In this document: positions 1 to 11,682 of the stretch, in pieces
Position numbering within the stretch: the stretch's first letter is position 1
Layout of the letters: each line of letters begins with the position of its first letter
Source of the DNA: Unio delphinus
Taxonomy: Eukaryota > Mollusca > Bivalvia > Unionida > Unionidae
NCBI GenBank assembly: GCA_029339505.1
Contig: JAQISU010000171.1
Coordinates: 136,501-200,500 of the forward strand
DNA length: 64,000 nt
Direction: 5' to 3'
Translations under genes and position numbers: made by a program
The notes under the pieces: model-generated
The model's database searches: none
Told to the model about the DNA's origin: nothing
The model's input: only the letters and a program-made list of their open reading frames with translations

Positions 1-370
1 TTAAACAATGTACTAGTGTACTGTCAACATATTACTATTAAACAATGTACTAGTGTACTGTCAACATTTTACTATTAAACAATGTACTAGTGTACTGTCT
101 ACATCTTACTATTAAACAATGTACTAGTGTACTGTCAACATATTACTATTAAACAATGTACTAGTGTACTGTCAACATTTTACTATTAAACAATGTACTA
201 GTGTACTGTCTACATCTTACTATTAACCAATGTACTAGTGTACTGTCAACATTTTACTATTAAACAATGTACTAGTGTACTGTCTACATCTTACTATTAA
301 ACAATGTACTAGTGTACTGTCAACATTTTACTATTATGCAATATAATAGTGTACTATCTACGTCTTATAT
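1..370. repeat. 37-bp minisatellite, about 10 copies
   Basis: Copies begin at 1, 38, 75, 112 and so on, giving an exact 37-bp period. Each holds the core TGTACTAGTGTACTG. Three variants (CAACATATT, CAACATTTT, CTACATCTT) alternate in order over the first six copies, so there is also a 111-bp higher-order unit. The last copy, from 334, is degenerate. The array may continue left of the window. Confidence 0.95.
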
Positions 371-739
371 GTGATATACAAGGAATTCACTCAGAAATTA
401 CCTACTACACCAGATGTGTAAGGAATGCACTCTGGTTTTGCTTAAATGATTGTTTTAAATTTTGAGTTGGACAATTATGCTTAATATCTTACAAGTTCCT
501 TATAATCTTGTATGCCAATCCTACATGCCATCATTCTTTATAAAACAGGCCACTACAAGTGTAATTTTTACAGCTATAAAATGGTGCACAACACCAATAT
601 ATAAATTTGCATTTAATATAACAAAATTTGGACCATCACACGTTACATCTCTTCAAATATAAGCATAATGTTTAGAAGAGAATATAAGAAATTAATATGA
701 TAAAACAATCAAATAACTCCATGTACATTTTATATGTAA
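371..739. other. Unassigned AT-rich sequence beyond the ACADL exon
   Basis: This stretch lies downstream of the last visible ACADL exon on the minus strand. I see no exon, RNA gene or recognisable element in it. The short open frame at 462-662 has no family features. Confidence 0.6.
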
Positions 740-1330
740 ATCAGTAGGGAAAATAACATCAAATAATTACAATAATAACAACATCTTACATATATATGAC
801 CAAACCATCAATTAAGTCCAACCGCATCTTACATATAAATCAATACAACCACACCATCAATTAACTACAATGACCGCATCTACATATAAAGCAATATGAC
901 CAAACCATAAAAAAACTACAACCTAATCTTAAACTCTTCATGAATGTTCATGAACGTTTTTGAAATGTTTATGACCAAACCATCAATTAACTACAACTGC
1001 ATCTTACATATAAATAATTATGAGCAAACCATCAATTAACTACAATAACCACATCTTACATATAAATCACTACAACCAAACCATAAATTAACTACAATGA
1101 CCGCATCTTACATATAAATCGCTAATACAACCAAACCATAAATTAACTACAATGACCACATCTTACATATAAAATTCTACAACCAAACCACAAACTAACT
1201 ACAATGACCACATCTTATATATAAATCACTATGACCAAACCATCAATTAACTACAACGACATCTTATATATAAATTACTATGACCAAACCATCAACTTCC
1301 AATATTTATATAATTGCAATTTAGATGAAA
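740..1330. repeat. Degenerate 50-57 bp tandem repeat
   Basis: About ten diverged copies of a unit built around ACCAAACCATCAATTAACTA followed by a CATCTTACATATAAAT-like segment. Spacing drifts between about 48 and 57 bp, so this is an old, indel-rich array. It sits just downstream, in minus-strand terms, of the small ACADL exon. Confidence 0.8.
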
Positions 1331-1413
1331 ATCAATAGGGCACACCATCATATAACTATATTTATAATCATAATTTACAAGCAGATTAAAATTCATAATT
1401 TAAATATTCTTAC

Positions 1414-1444
1414 CTCCCTGCTGACCTGACCTTCCTTCTCCCAT
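1414..1444 (-). CDS. ACADL: Long-chain acyl-CoA dehydrogenase, 31-nt internal exon
   Basis: On the minus strand a TTTTCACAG acceptor and a GTAAG donor bound a 31-nt exon. Its first base completes the split codon left by the exon at 10233-10382. It then reads WEKEGQVSRE, which continues the peptide at exactly the point expected in ACADL. ACADL is the mitochondrial matrix flavoenzyme that performs the first dehydrogenation of long-chain acyl-CoA in beta-oxidation. This segment belongs to the N-terminal alpha-helical domain. The remaining exons, with the FAD-binding and catalytic parts, would lie to the left of the window. Exact splice phase and family match make this secure despite the small size. 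Confidence 0.85.
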
Positions 1445-1489
1445 CTGTGAAAACAAAACAAGTTCTTATGATAATCAGCAACAATGACC

Positions 1490-1805
1490 TTGATCATTGA
1501 CCAGACCTCAACTCTAAAGGTCTTCATGTCTTAATACCAACTTTGAGCAGACCTCAATTCTATAGGCCTCCATGTCAATTCCAACTTTGACCAGATCTCA
1601 ATTCTAAAAGCCTTCATATATAAATTCCAATTTTGACCAGACCTTAACTTTAAAAACCTACATATCTAAATTCCAACTTGACCAGACCTCAATTTTAAAG
1701 GCCTTTATATATAAATTCCAACTTTGACCAGTCCTTAATTTTAAAGGCCTACATGTCTTAATTGGAACTTTGACCAGACCTCAATTCTAAAGGCCTCCAT
1801 AGGAA
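1490..1805. repeat. Degenerate tandem repeat, about 50 bp
   Basis: Six or so diverged copies of a unit containing TTGACCAGACCTCAATTCTA and an AGGCCTCCATGTC-like segment. Lies within the ACADL intron. Confidence 0.8.
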
Positions 1806-2399
1806 TTTTAATGTAGCTTTAACAATTTTTCCGTCATATACCTATGATGTCTGCAGTGAGGCAGTTAATAGTGATGTCTAGCACTGAGCATCATGCATGT
1901 AAGATCTCAGAGTCAAAATTCTGGTCTACAAATCTGACTTAAAATGAATGTCAGTCCATTTTCTCATCCACTTTTCCTCCAAATATTCCCACCACATTTT
2001 TCCCATTCCAACATTTAGGTTTGGATGTGGAGTCAAACTGAGTATCCGAAATTGCCTAATGGAGTAATTGCCTATAAAAAAAAATTGGAATTTGCCACTG
2101 TGGTGCAGTAACTACATATGGTAGTAGTTTACCAACGTGTCTAGCAAATGTAAATTACGTTACATCAAGTCATACCTGCATGAAATCAATATTTTCAATG
2201 ATTTATTTATCAGAATGTCAAGTATTTATTGTCTTTTATCTGCTGGGAGTCAAGACAAAACAACAACATAGATGACACCTGACCTGGTATTCACCATTTA
2301 AATTATTAGTCACATGACTAATATATCGGAAATCCAAAAGTCATATCATATTACAGCAAATACCTAATGTTGATAAGCAATTCAAATATATTAAATACA

Positions 2400-2735
2400 A
2401 ATTGGATACTTTTTATAAATGAAAGTTGGATACCTTTTGTAAATGAAAGTTGGATATATTTTGCAAATGAAAGTTGGTTACCTATAAATGAAAGTTGGAT
2501 ACCTTCTGAAAATGAAAGTCAGATACCTTTTGTAAATAAAAGTTGGTTACCTTCTGTAAATGAAAGTTGGATATATTTTGCAAATGAAAGTTGGTTACCT
2601 ATAAATGAAAGTTGGATACCTTCTGAAAATGAAAGTCAGATACCTTTTGTAAATAAAAGTTGGTTACCTTCTGTAAATGAAAGTTGGATATATTTTGCAA
2701 ATAAAAGTTGGTTACCTTTTGTAAAATCCAGAAAG
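2400..2735. repeat. 21/24-bp minisatellite
   Basis: Tandem copies of AATGAAAGTTGGATACCTT with a short variable linker, mostly 24 bp with some 21-bp versions. A longer block of several units is itself duplicated (about 2445-2580 and 2570-2710). Because the period is divisible by three, a 127-codon open frame crosses it; I do not regard that as a gene. Confidence 0.85.
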
Positions 2736-5224
2736 AAAATAATTCTCTGAAACTTGTCACTATAGCAGCAATCTGTAAAAACATATTCATCAGGTCTGGA
2801 GCACATGCTAACCTGTAAGTCATGTGATACAACAAACCCAGTCTAGTAGTTTTTGGAATAAATATATAAAGAATTTTGTGTTCTTTTGTTTTTGTTCTTC
2901 ATTACTACAAACAGTATATGACATTCATCTAATATATTTTTTCAACTACATTTGAAACGGGTTATTATTGATATCAATTGACTCATGGATCTATGATTTC
3001 ATAAACAAGTGAGTTGCTAAATTTGTGTACATGTACTTATACGACAAGCAATGCAAATTACGAGTACAAGGTCAAATTTCATCAATGCAATAGTTTCATC
3101 TTGTCTTTCAACTGATTAAAGACATTATGTTATAAAATTCCTCAGAGAATAAATAATTTTCAAATCAATATCAAGCAGATGTGACAGGATGCAACAGCAT
3201 TTAAGTTTGCTAGGACAAAACAGCACTGATATGCAAATACCATGTTGGCTTCAAGTGATGATAGACTGGTTTTCAACTTTAAATATTAGAAAGGATGCCA
3301 ATATAGAGCTGTCCATGCAATAACCAGTCCATTAGCCGAATCTAATCCACTGAAATATTTGGATTGGCTCAACAAATATGTTTATGGCAAGTACCGAAAT
3401 GATCCATTCTGCAGCCTCTGAATATTTTGGTCAGAGCTCAGTAAATTTAACTTATGATCAGTTCAGTTATGACTAATTACGTAACTATTTATGGCATCAA
3501 GTCTTAGCAGAAAATTTCCAGGATTTTCCTGACTTTCATCATTATTTGTAAATTCAGAGTTTTCATGGTCAGGAAAAAATGTATCAATTCTCCGGACATT
3601 TTCCCTGATTTATTGGTCGTGGGAATCCTGTAAAATAGGTACAATCTTTTCTTTAAATTCAATACTCATATAATCTGCACACATGACCACACTACAACCA
3701 GTGACTTTTAACAAATATGTTCCTTAATATAGTCAGTAATTTCTTTTTCCTAGTTTCCCTTTCTGACTGCTTGAATGTGCAGTTTCTCTTTCTTGAGTGC
3801 ATTGGTTTGTGTAACAAAGTAGAGTTTTCTGGTAGCTACTGCTTTTTCATATAATTTGTCTAATGTTTTTTCAAGATGCTGGATGATGTCTTAAATCCTC
3901 CTGAATATTTGATGACCTGCTAAAGCCAGCTTTCTCTGCAACACACTTCACAAAAATATATCGGGACACCTTGCATATACCAATTTGCATAATTTATGCA
4001 TACCTGAATTGTCCATGGCAGACAAAAGTGATTTCTGGAATAACTTTGATGCATAATATGATAATTTCAAACTACAACTTAAAATCATCCGCTGCGAAAG
4101 TATACTGCGTGTCGCAGCATCTAATGTTTTATATCTGCTGTCATGTGATCACTCACTGAAATTGTAAAGGTACATTTTAATGTAGCTGTAAGTACTTTGT
4201 GTAAAAAGAATAAATTCTGTTAACAGACATACAGCCATAATTTATGCCCAAAGTTTGGTCACAACATCGAAAAGGTCAATAATAGACTTTCAGCAGACTT
4301 CAGAATTTTAGACTGAATGCCAAGAATCAGAAGCTTGGACATAATATAAAAACAAATTGAGATCATTTATATTTTTCATTTTCTTTTATTCAACAGTTGG
4401 AAGGGATGATTCACCATGATTTAAACACAAAGATGTACTAATGCTGCAGAAAATAAATTGACAAATAAAATGATTGATGTAAAAGATTCTAGCACATTTT
4501 AATGCTCTCTATAATTGATCCTTACATAATTATAAATATCTGATTGGTCATGCAATGTAAAGGCAAACAGTTCTATTCTGATTACATGATGTAATGGTAG
4601 GAAAAAAAACTTTCATACGGTTGTTTTTTGATTAATTCTATATATTTCAAGAACTGAGACTTATCTCCAAGGTAAAAAACAGATAAGTACTTATCAAGGA
4701 AGAATTAAAATTCAAGTACTTTTCAAGGCACTGTATGAATCCTGTTATGGTGAGAAATGGTTGTCCTCAACTAATTAATCCCTGCTACCTAGTTTGTACA
4801 TCAGGAAATAGTATCATAATTTCAAGTTTTCTGTGGTGGCATGGTCCAAAATGTGTGGTAAATACAGAAGGAAAAACAAATCTATTGAGTATTGATTCTT
4901 TTACACCAAAATATACCTTGTGTCGGAATCATATTTTGAGTTCAGATTTTAGACTTTTTGGGCTTCAGATGTAAAGCAGCCTGGTCTGAACTGACTTGAA
5001 AATGATGGGTCCAACTAGGCAAAAGGCTAAACAGAAATCTCCTGGATGTAGATTTATTTTTGAATGTATTCCAAAACAGTCTCCAAAATGTATTTCTTCA
5101 AACAGCAAGCAAAAATGATAAAAAAAATCTCCAGGGGTCAATGAATAAAATGTGTTTTCAATAAGACATGCAGATTCAGTAACTTTGGGTTGGGAAGAAA
5201 CACCTGTCATCATGCTTACTAATA

Positions 5225-5335
5225 TGTAGGTTCAGTAGCCCGGGGTCCCAATGTGCAGGGATCAGTAACTCGAGGTCCCAATGTGCAGGGATCAGTAACT
5301 CGGGGTCCCAATGTGCAGGGTTCAGTAACTCAGGG
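5225..5335. repeat. 30-bp tandem repeat, about 3.5 copies
   Basis: Unit containing GGGGTCCCAATGTGCAGGG and TCAGTAACTC, repeated at 30-bp intervals. A relatively GC-rich island in an AT-rich intron. Confidence 0.85.
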
Positions 5336-5454
5336 TTGGGAAGAAATACCTGCCATCATGGTTGCATAATTCAGAAAAGGGAATATCTCAATTCCCAGTC
5401 ATTCTCTTGTGGCATTGTGATGTGGCTGGTCTAAGATTTCCAATTTAAGTGGAG

Positions 5455-5712
5455 TAATCTATTCTAGTGATTTTCTTGCGATTGATGAAGTTACTAGAAT
5501 ATTTCCCATGAGTGTAGTAATCAAAACGTGAAGGCACACTGATTCCTTTTATTCTGAATAATGTTATAACCTGAGTGAAGTACCGTAATCAATTCTCATG
5601 ATTCTCTTGTGATTCATGAAGTTGCTACAATTTTTCCCATGAGTGTAGTAATCAGAATGAGAAGGCACACTGATTCTTTTTATTCTGTATAACGTTTTAA
5701 CCTGAGGTGTTG
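5455..5712. repeat. Two imperfect direct repeats of about 120 bp
   Basis: The segments at about 5465-5580 and 5590-5712 share TTTCCCATGAGTGTAGTAAT, GAAGGCACACTGATTC and an AACCTGAG end, with scattered substitutions. A local duplication with no visible coding content. Confidence 0.75.
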
Positions 5713-7904
5713 GTGAAGTGTATACATTTGACAATTCCACTCAACAGAAAGAGCATCAATTATCCAGGACACAAAGGCTGTGATTTAACATTCCATCTTG
5801 ATTAATCTTACGTCAAGCATCTATTGAGTGCAAACAGGGGTTTCTAGAGACCATTTTATTTGTATTAATTCCTTCTTACATGACCATGAGTGTGTTAATA
5901 CATTAGATAGATAAGATATACCATACATAAATGTTCATTTTTTTTTTTTACTGACACCACTTTAGAAAATGCCAAACAAAAATACAAAGGTCTCAGTACT
6001 ACCGGTAATGTTCTGCTTGAGACAAGTCACCAAAGTGAAGTTATCAGACAGTATGAGAACTTCATTCTCATATACGTGTACTTTCTCCAGTCACCAATGA
6101 AAATGTAATGTGAATAATGATCCTGAGGATGCCACATTTCTATGACATCGTCAAATGGTTGGAGACTTGCTCCCTTAATTTTCTGACTTCGCAATACATT
6201 GTAAACATGATTACAGGAGGCTGTACTTTTTGAGGCATCCCAAATACGAGTCCAAGGTGTGATTCCTTTAAGATGCAAACTCATGTGTAGATTGTAAAAG
6301 TTGTTAGGATTGACATAGGTTCTGCATCCATTTGGACCACATAATCATTGTTATGGAAACGCCTGCCCCCCCCCCCCCCCCCCCATAGGCAAAGGAATTC
6401 TCTAGCAGATGAATTGCTCCATATAGACAAGGAATCTACCATAATGAATTCAATTCTTGCTGCTAGGCTAAACATACTCTTTATAATTGATTCCAGACCG
6501 AGCCAGCAAAATCTTGAAAAGGTAAGAGGTTGGAGATGTCCTTGTTGACAAAAAGATTATTAAGAAGAGGGTAACATGTGAACCATGTCTTACTTAAACA
6601 TATAACTAAGCTGCTGTAACAGTTGTAGGTGAATCAAAGAACTTATGGACGATGCTTGAGAGGAATGAAGGGTTAGGGTTAGGGTTAGGAATGAAGTCCT
6701 GTCTCTTGCAAGATCACATAGATTGTATAGTCTTCTTAACAGACAACATTAAAACCTGTTGTTACATTCCATTGCAAACCTGGAACTTGTAATTTTACAA
6801 CATATGCAATCCCAAAATCTAAGTACCTTGTTAGATTGTGGAAAAAATTAAAAAGATTCTTCTGTAGGCAAGGATCACCTGATAGTAAAATTGTAGACCC
6901 GGCAGGTTATCTAGACAAAAAAGGGGGAACAGAACTGCAATGGGAATGGGTGGAAAACTTTTTCAGTCCAAGCTTACAAGGACTTTCACTATGTCTATAT
7001 GATAAGGGTATTGTATGGACATTTGTCTTTTTCTATGGGTTATGGTGATAAAGCCAATGTCTCCTGTGCTACCGCCGATTTAGTTGGAGGAGAATGTCAA
7101 GAATGGCAAATTTCTCGTCACCTACAACACATACAGGTGTCACTAAGCAGAGACTCTCTTGGGTGGCTGAGGCTTGAAGGCAAGTGAGAACAGACCTCAT
7201 GAAAAACAAGTTAACAAGATAGGCATTGTATGCCAGATGTATCTTAAGGTACTACGCAGGTAAGATTGATCCATCATGTGGGTGCCGATATAAACTGGAT
7301 GTCTTCCACAGGAATAGCCTGGCAGCACTAAGTGGATAAGACTTATCCATCTGAGTGCCCGTATAAACTTCGAATCATCCACAGGATCTTTTTGCAGCGA
7401 TATGGTTATTATGCTGTACAACTGATTTCATGAAGTTATTTTTTGTGTATTATGGCACTAAATTGGACACATTATGCAAAAAGTGCCATGCAGGAATGTC
7501 TGAGCTGTGGAACTGGTCAAGTTCATTTTCTGGTGACTGACACTGTGTGATCAATTGTGGTCATGGCCCACTGCGATCAGAGTTATATACCTGTGTCGAA
7601 TCATGAAGGAACAAGGCCATCATGGCCAGCATGATGTTGCCTAGTTCTTGAGGTTAACATGGGATACAGGATACTAATCTACATAGCCAGTCCATAATTC
7701 TGTTACACGAGACTTAACTGAGGCTGTTGATCTCACTAACCAGTTGACTCGATCCCACTCCCCAGTGACTGCTATGGTTTTGAACCCTTGCATGCAAGCT
7801 GATGTTTAAGTTCCACAAGCTATGCTTCTGTGACTTCTCCTTATTTCTCAAAAATTGCCAACCATTTACTTCCGTCCATAATATGCAAGTCCAACATATA
7901 TTAT

Positions 7905-8072
7905 ATAATGAAAACTACACCTGTTGAGTGGCAGTCAGATTATATTTTATAATGAAAACTACACCTGTTGAGTGGCAGTCAGATTATATTTTATAATGAA
8001 AACTACACCTGTTGAGTGGCAGTCAGATTATATTAAATAATGAAAACTACACCTGTTGAGTGGCAGTCAGAT
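7905..8072. repeat. 44-bp tandem repeat, 4 copies
   Basis: AATGAAAACTACACCTGTTG recurs at 7907, 7951, 7995 and 8039, a fixed 44-bp period. The unit ends in a GAGTGGCAGTCAGATT segment. Very low divergence suggests recent expansion. Confidence 0.9.
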
Positions 8073-8332
8073 TGGCTTTGCTGATAGACTAAATCTGAAA
8101 AACACAATTGAGCAGACCATATATAGATGTAAAACTGACATCTCAAATCTTCTCAGCATAGACACAGAGACAGTGGTAAATTAAGTTGTCCAAGTCAGAA
8201 CTGACATCTTAATCTTCTTCACATTTAGACTGCAACAACTAAAATATGATGACTTTATAATTATGACACAAATGGCACATACACACTCGCACACGTAATT
8301 CTCATTTGCATATCACCAGTTGTTGCTGGTTA

Positions 8333-8790
8333 TTAACCCTTTGAACCAGACAGGCCAGTTTACTGGCCGGTTGTAACGGTGTATATACCCGAAAGGCCGG
8401 TATACCGGCCTAGATATCTACAGTCATAACCCGACAGGCCGGTATACCGGCCTAGCTATCTACCGTCATAACCCGACAGGCTGGTATCTCAGCCTGTGTT
8501 ATGTTATTCGCTAGATGGTCAGTGAAATATAGATCTTGCATGAATGGTACAACATGAACAAAATTTCGAGACAGTTTGTTACATAGTCATAGTAATAAAA
8601 AGCATTTTATAAGCATGTTTGAAAAGAGACAATTTGATATTTGCTGTTATATCATAGTGGATTATCATTCTAAGGCATAATATTACTTTTATTTTGCAAA
8701 ATTTTACTTTTTATAAAATTGTCAAAAATTGCCGGGGAGGCTAGGGTTATTGTGCCGAAATATGGGGGAGATTAGGGTTCAAAGGGTTAA
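8333..8790. mobile_element. piggyBac-type MITE (450 bp, TTAA flanks)
   Basis: The ends are perfect 15-bp inverted copies: TTAACCCTTTGAACC on the left and GGTTCAAAGGGTTAA on the right. TTAA target duplications lie at 8333-8336 and 8787-8790. TTAA targets and CCCTTTG-type termini are hallmarks of piggyBac elements. It has no coding capacity, so it is non-autonomous. Internally, the left part carries three copies of a palindromic segment built on GGCCGGTATACCGGCC and separated by TATCTAC-CATAACCCGACA-type spacers. This palindromic array is unusual for such a small element. Confidence 0.85.
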
Positions 8791-9146
8791 AACTGGTTCT
8801 AGTTGATTACATAATGTGAAATTACTAGGAAAACAAAAAACCTAAACACAGAAATGTCCCTTTAAATATATCTGTTGGTCACTGGCCCCATATCCTAAAC
8901 TGAAGAATGAACCAAATGGAAGTAAAATGATCTCATATCAAACTTCAAAATCATTCTCCTGATTTTATCCATCTGGGAAGTCATGTAACCCAAGATAAAA
9001 TACAACAGTTACTATATGCTAACCTTCTCAACATTGTTAGGATCATAGGTCAAACATCTTAACCATGTACCTTCTCAACACTGTAAGGGCAAAAGGTCAA
9101 GCATCTTAACCTTGTACCTTCTCTCTTTCAGCATTGCCCAAATGGG

Positions 9147-9250
9147 CTAATTGTAGTGTATGCATTAGGTTAGGTTAGGGTTAGGGCTAATTGTAGTGTA
9201 TGCATTAGGTTAGGTTAGGGTTAGGGCTAATTGTAGTGTATGCATTAGTC
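9147..9250. repeat. 40-bp repeat with telomere-like core
   Basis: Copies of CTAATTGTAGTGTATGCATT start at 9147, 9187 and 9227. The first two are followed by AGGTTAGGTTAGGGTTAGGG, a telomere-like tract. It is an interstitial telomeric-type minisatellite, not a chromosome end. Confidence 0.85.
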
Positions 9251-9604
9251 TGAATAACATCAACGATCTAATTGTAGAGTATGTGCCTTAAGTAATTCAA
9301 ACAAAAGGGTATGAATCTAATTTATATGGCAGATCTTAATACAACTGTAGTACTGATATGAACATAGGAATATAAAACTATGTAACAACTGTTGGAATGA
9401 GTAATCTAATGGAAAACTGGATCTATCAGACTTATGGAACAGCCTTCTGGGAAATTGGTTCTTATTTCAGGAACACTTTCAAAACAATAACAATGTACAG
9501 TGTATAAGGAATTTTTTGATAAACTTCTGGAAAATCTCTAGTTTTTATCTGACAGATCTTTGGTCAAATGTGATGTCTATATAGACAATTTCCTTGATGA
9601 TCTG

Positions 9605-10190
9605 AAAGGTATTACATATAGTAAGAATATAAACATTAATACAGTCTCCTTGACAATGTGGGAGACATGGCATATAGTAAGCATGCCAACATTAATACAG
9701 TCTGCCTATCTGGGAGATATGACATATAGCAATCATGCCAACATTAATAGTCTCCCTGACTATCTGGGAGATATGACATATAGCAAGCATGCCAACATTA
9801 ATAGTCTCCCTGACTATCTGGGAGATATGACATATATCAAGCATGCCAACATTAAAAGTCTCCCTGACTATCTGGGAGACATGACATTTAGTAAGCCTGC
9901 CGACATTAATACAGTCTGCCTATCTGGGAGATATGACATATTGAAGGCGTGCCAACATTAATAGTCTCCCTGACTATTTGGGAGATATGACATATTGTAA
10001 TACCAACATTAATTCAGTCTCCCTGACTATTGGAGAGATATGATATAATGTAAACATGCCAAAACATTAATAAAATCTCTGTGACAATTGGAGAGATATG
10101 ACATAGTGTAGGTATGCAATCAATAATCAATAATACAATCTCTCTGACTACCTACCTGGGAGATATGACATACTAAAAGCATGCCAACAG
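9605..10190. repeat. 54-bp minisatellite, about 10 copies
   Basis: Unit with CCAACATTAATAGTCTCCCT, CTGGGAGATATGACATA and AGCATG at a 54-bp spacing. Copies become degenerate to the right, and the array stops about 45 bp before the ACADL exon. The 133-codon frame through it arises because 54 is divisible by three. Confidence 0.9.
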
Positions 10191-10232
10191 TAATACAGCC
10201 ACCATAACATGATGCAAATAATTTGAACTTAC

Positions 10233-10382
10233 TTGCTGTGATGAGGAAGCACTTCTTCCTGGAAGAAGCGTCGGACACTCTTTCGAAAGATGTCATGCTC
10301 TTCTGAGAAAATGCTTCTGGTCCCAATATCAGTCAGAGTTGAGGCTTCAGCAATCTCAGGCCTTCGAGCAGTGCTGGACAAC
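10233..10382 (-). CDS. ACADL: Long-chain acyl-CoA dehydrogenase, N-terminal exon
   Basis: A 150-nt minus-strand exon bounded by a TTTCAG acceptor and a GTAAGT donor. It encodes 49 whole codons, including TLTDIGTRSIFSEEHDIFRK and SVRRFFQEEVLPHHS. This is the start of the mature enzyme's N-terminal helical domain, and the LTDIG...SxEHDIFRKSVRxFFQEE pattern is specific to ACADL among the acyl-CoA dehydrogenases I know. The enzyme acts in the mitochondrial matrix, oxidises long-chain acyl-CoA with FAD and passes electrons to ETF. The exon leaves two bases that join the 31-nt exon at 1414-1444. The preceding exon with the mitochondrial targeting peptide should lie to the right of 10.4 kb; I could not identify it. 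Confidence 0.93.
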
Positions 10383-10880
10383 CTGAAACATTAATATATG
10401 CAGTGATAAAAGATAGTTTATTTCAGACACTGGTGCAAGGCTTAAAAACAAAAATTCCCATCATGGGACTGTTAGTCTAATGTCCTAAAGGAATTTCCAG
10501 GAATTCAAGATAAGAGCATTTCTTTCCTTTAACTGCTAAGTGTTGAAACCTTCTCTTACATTCCTGTGCTATAAGATTTTAAAGTTAGCAACTGTGGCAG
10601 CCATATTACTGGATAATAGGTCAGAACCATTGTCATCTAGGATGATACTGTCAGAAGACTTTTGGTTAAAACCTCTGCTTGATAGTAAAATTCATGATAA
10701 TTAGAGACAAGATTCTCAAAATGTTCATTGTGACACCAATATCTGAGGTCAGATCAGCTTCATGACCAAATAGATATAATTAGTCCTCTCATAAAAACAC
10801 CATATCTATTTGACTTTCCATTCTGGAGGAAAAACAATAACAAGATTCCAAGATGCCGCCAGATATTTTAAACACAAACT
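10383..10880. other. ACADL upstream intron, unassigned
   Basis: Sequence between the ACADL exon and the 36-bp satellite. No exon, repeat family or regulatory motif that I can support. Confidence 0.6.
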
Positions 10881-11682
10881 AGCCCCTTTAATAGCATGAC
10901 AATATTAATAGTATTTCAACATTAATACCAACTAGAACCTTTAATAGTAAAACAGCATTAATACCAACTAGCCCCTTTCGTAGTGTGACAACATTGATAC
11001 CAACTAGACCCTTTCATAGTGAGACAACATTAATACCAACAAGCCCTTATTATAGCATGACAACATTAATACCAGCTGGACCCTTTTATAGCATGACAAC
11101 ATTAATACCAACTAGCCCCTTTTATAGTGTAACAACATTAATACCAACTAGCCCCTTTTATAGTGTAACAACATTAATACCAACTAGCCCCTATTATAGC
11201 ATCACAACATTAATACACACTACACCCTTTCATAGTGTGACAGCATTAATACCAACAAGACCCTTTTATAGCGTGAAAACATTAATACCTACTAGCCCAT
11301 TTCATAGTGTGAAAACATTAATACCAACTTGCCCCTTGTATAGCATGACAACATTAATACCAACTTGCCCCTTGTATAGCATGACAACATCAATACCAAC
11401 TTGCCCCTTTCACAGCATGACAGCATTAATACCAACAAGACCCTTTTATAGTGTGACAACATTAATACCTACTAGCCCATTTCATAGTGTGAAAACAATA
11501 CCTGCTGGACCCTTTCATAGCATCACAACATTAATACCAACTACACTATTTTATAGTGTGACAACATTAAAACCAACTAGACCCTTTTATAGCATCACAA
11601 CATTAATACAAATTAGCCCCTTTCATAGCATGACAACATTAATACCAACTAGACCCTTTTGTAGCATGACAACTTTAATACT
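10881..11682. repeat. 36-bp minisatellite, left part (about 22 copies)
   Basis: Unit of 36 bp with the core ACAACATTAATACCAACTAG, followed by a CCCTTTTATAGCATG-like half. Because 36 is a multiple of three and the unit lacks stops in one frame, a 245-codon frame results, with a 12-residue period (TTLIPTxPFYSx). There is no start context, signal or homology to support a protein. The array is continuous in sequence with 12536-13815 but split by an inserted TIR element. Confidence 0.95.

Larger units (their letters stand above)
1445..10232 (-). other. ACADL: ACADL intron, 8.8 kb, repeat-rich
   Basis: Sequence between the two ACADL exons. It contains the minisatellites, piggyBac-type MITE and telomere-like repeats listed separately. 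The unlisted parts (about 1810-2390, 2760-5220, 5720-7200, 7350-7900, 8800-9140 and 9260-9600) show no exon or element that I can support. They include a poly-C run near 6364-6384, a short GGGTTAGGGTTAGGGTTAGG block near 6670, and a pair of about 80-bp imperfect repeats at 7250-7395. Confidence 0.7.

Noticed and set aside
1..370. Possible CRISPR array (regular 37-bp repeats)
   Set aside because: Repeats are head to tail with no unique spacers, in animal DNA.
2367..2750. 127-codon Trp/Asn-rich repeat protein
   Set aside because: Produced by a 24-bp minisatellite inside the ACADL intron; the opposite strand is also partly open.
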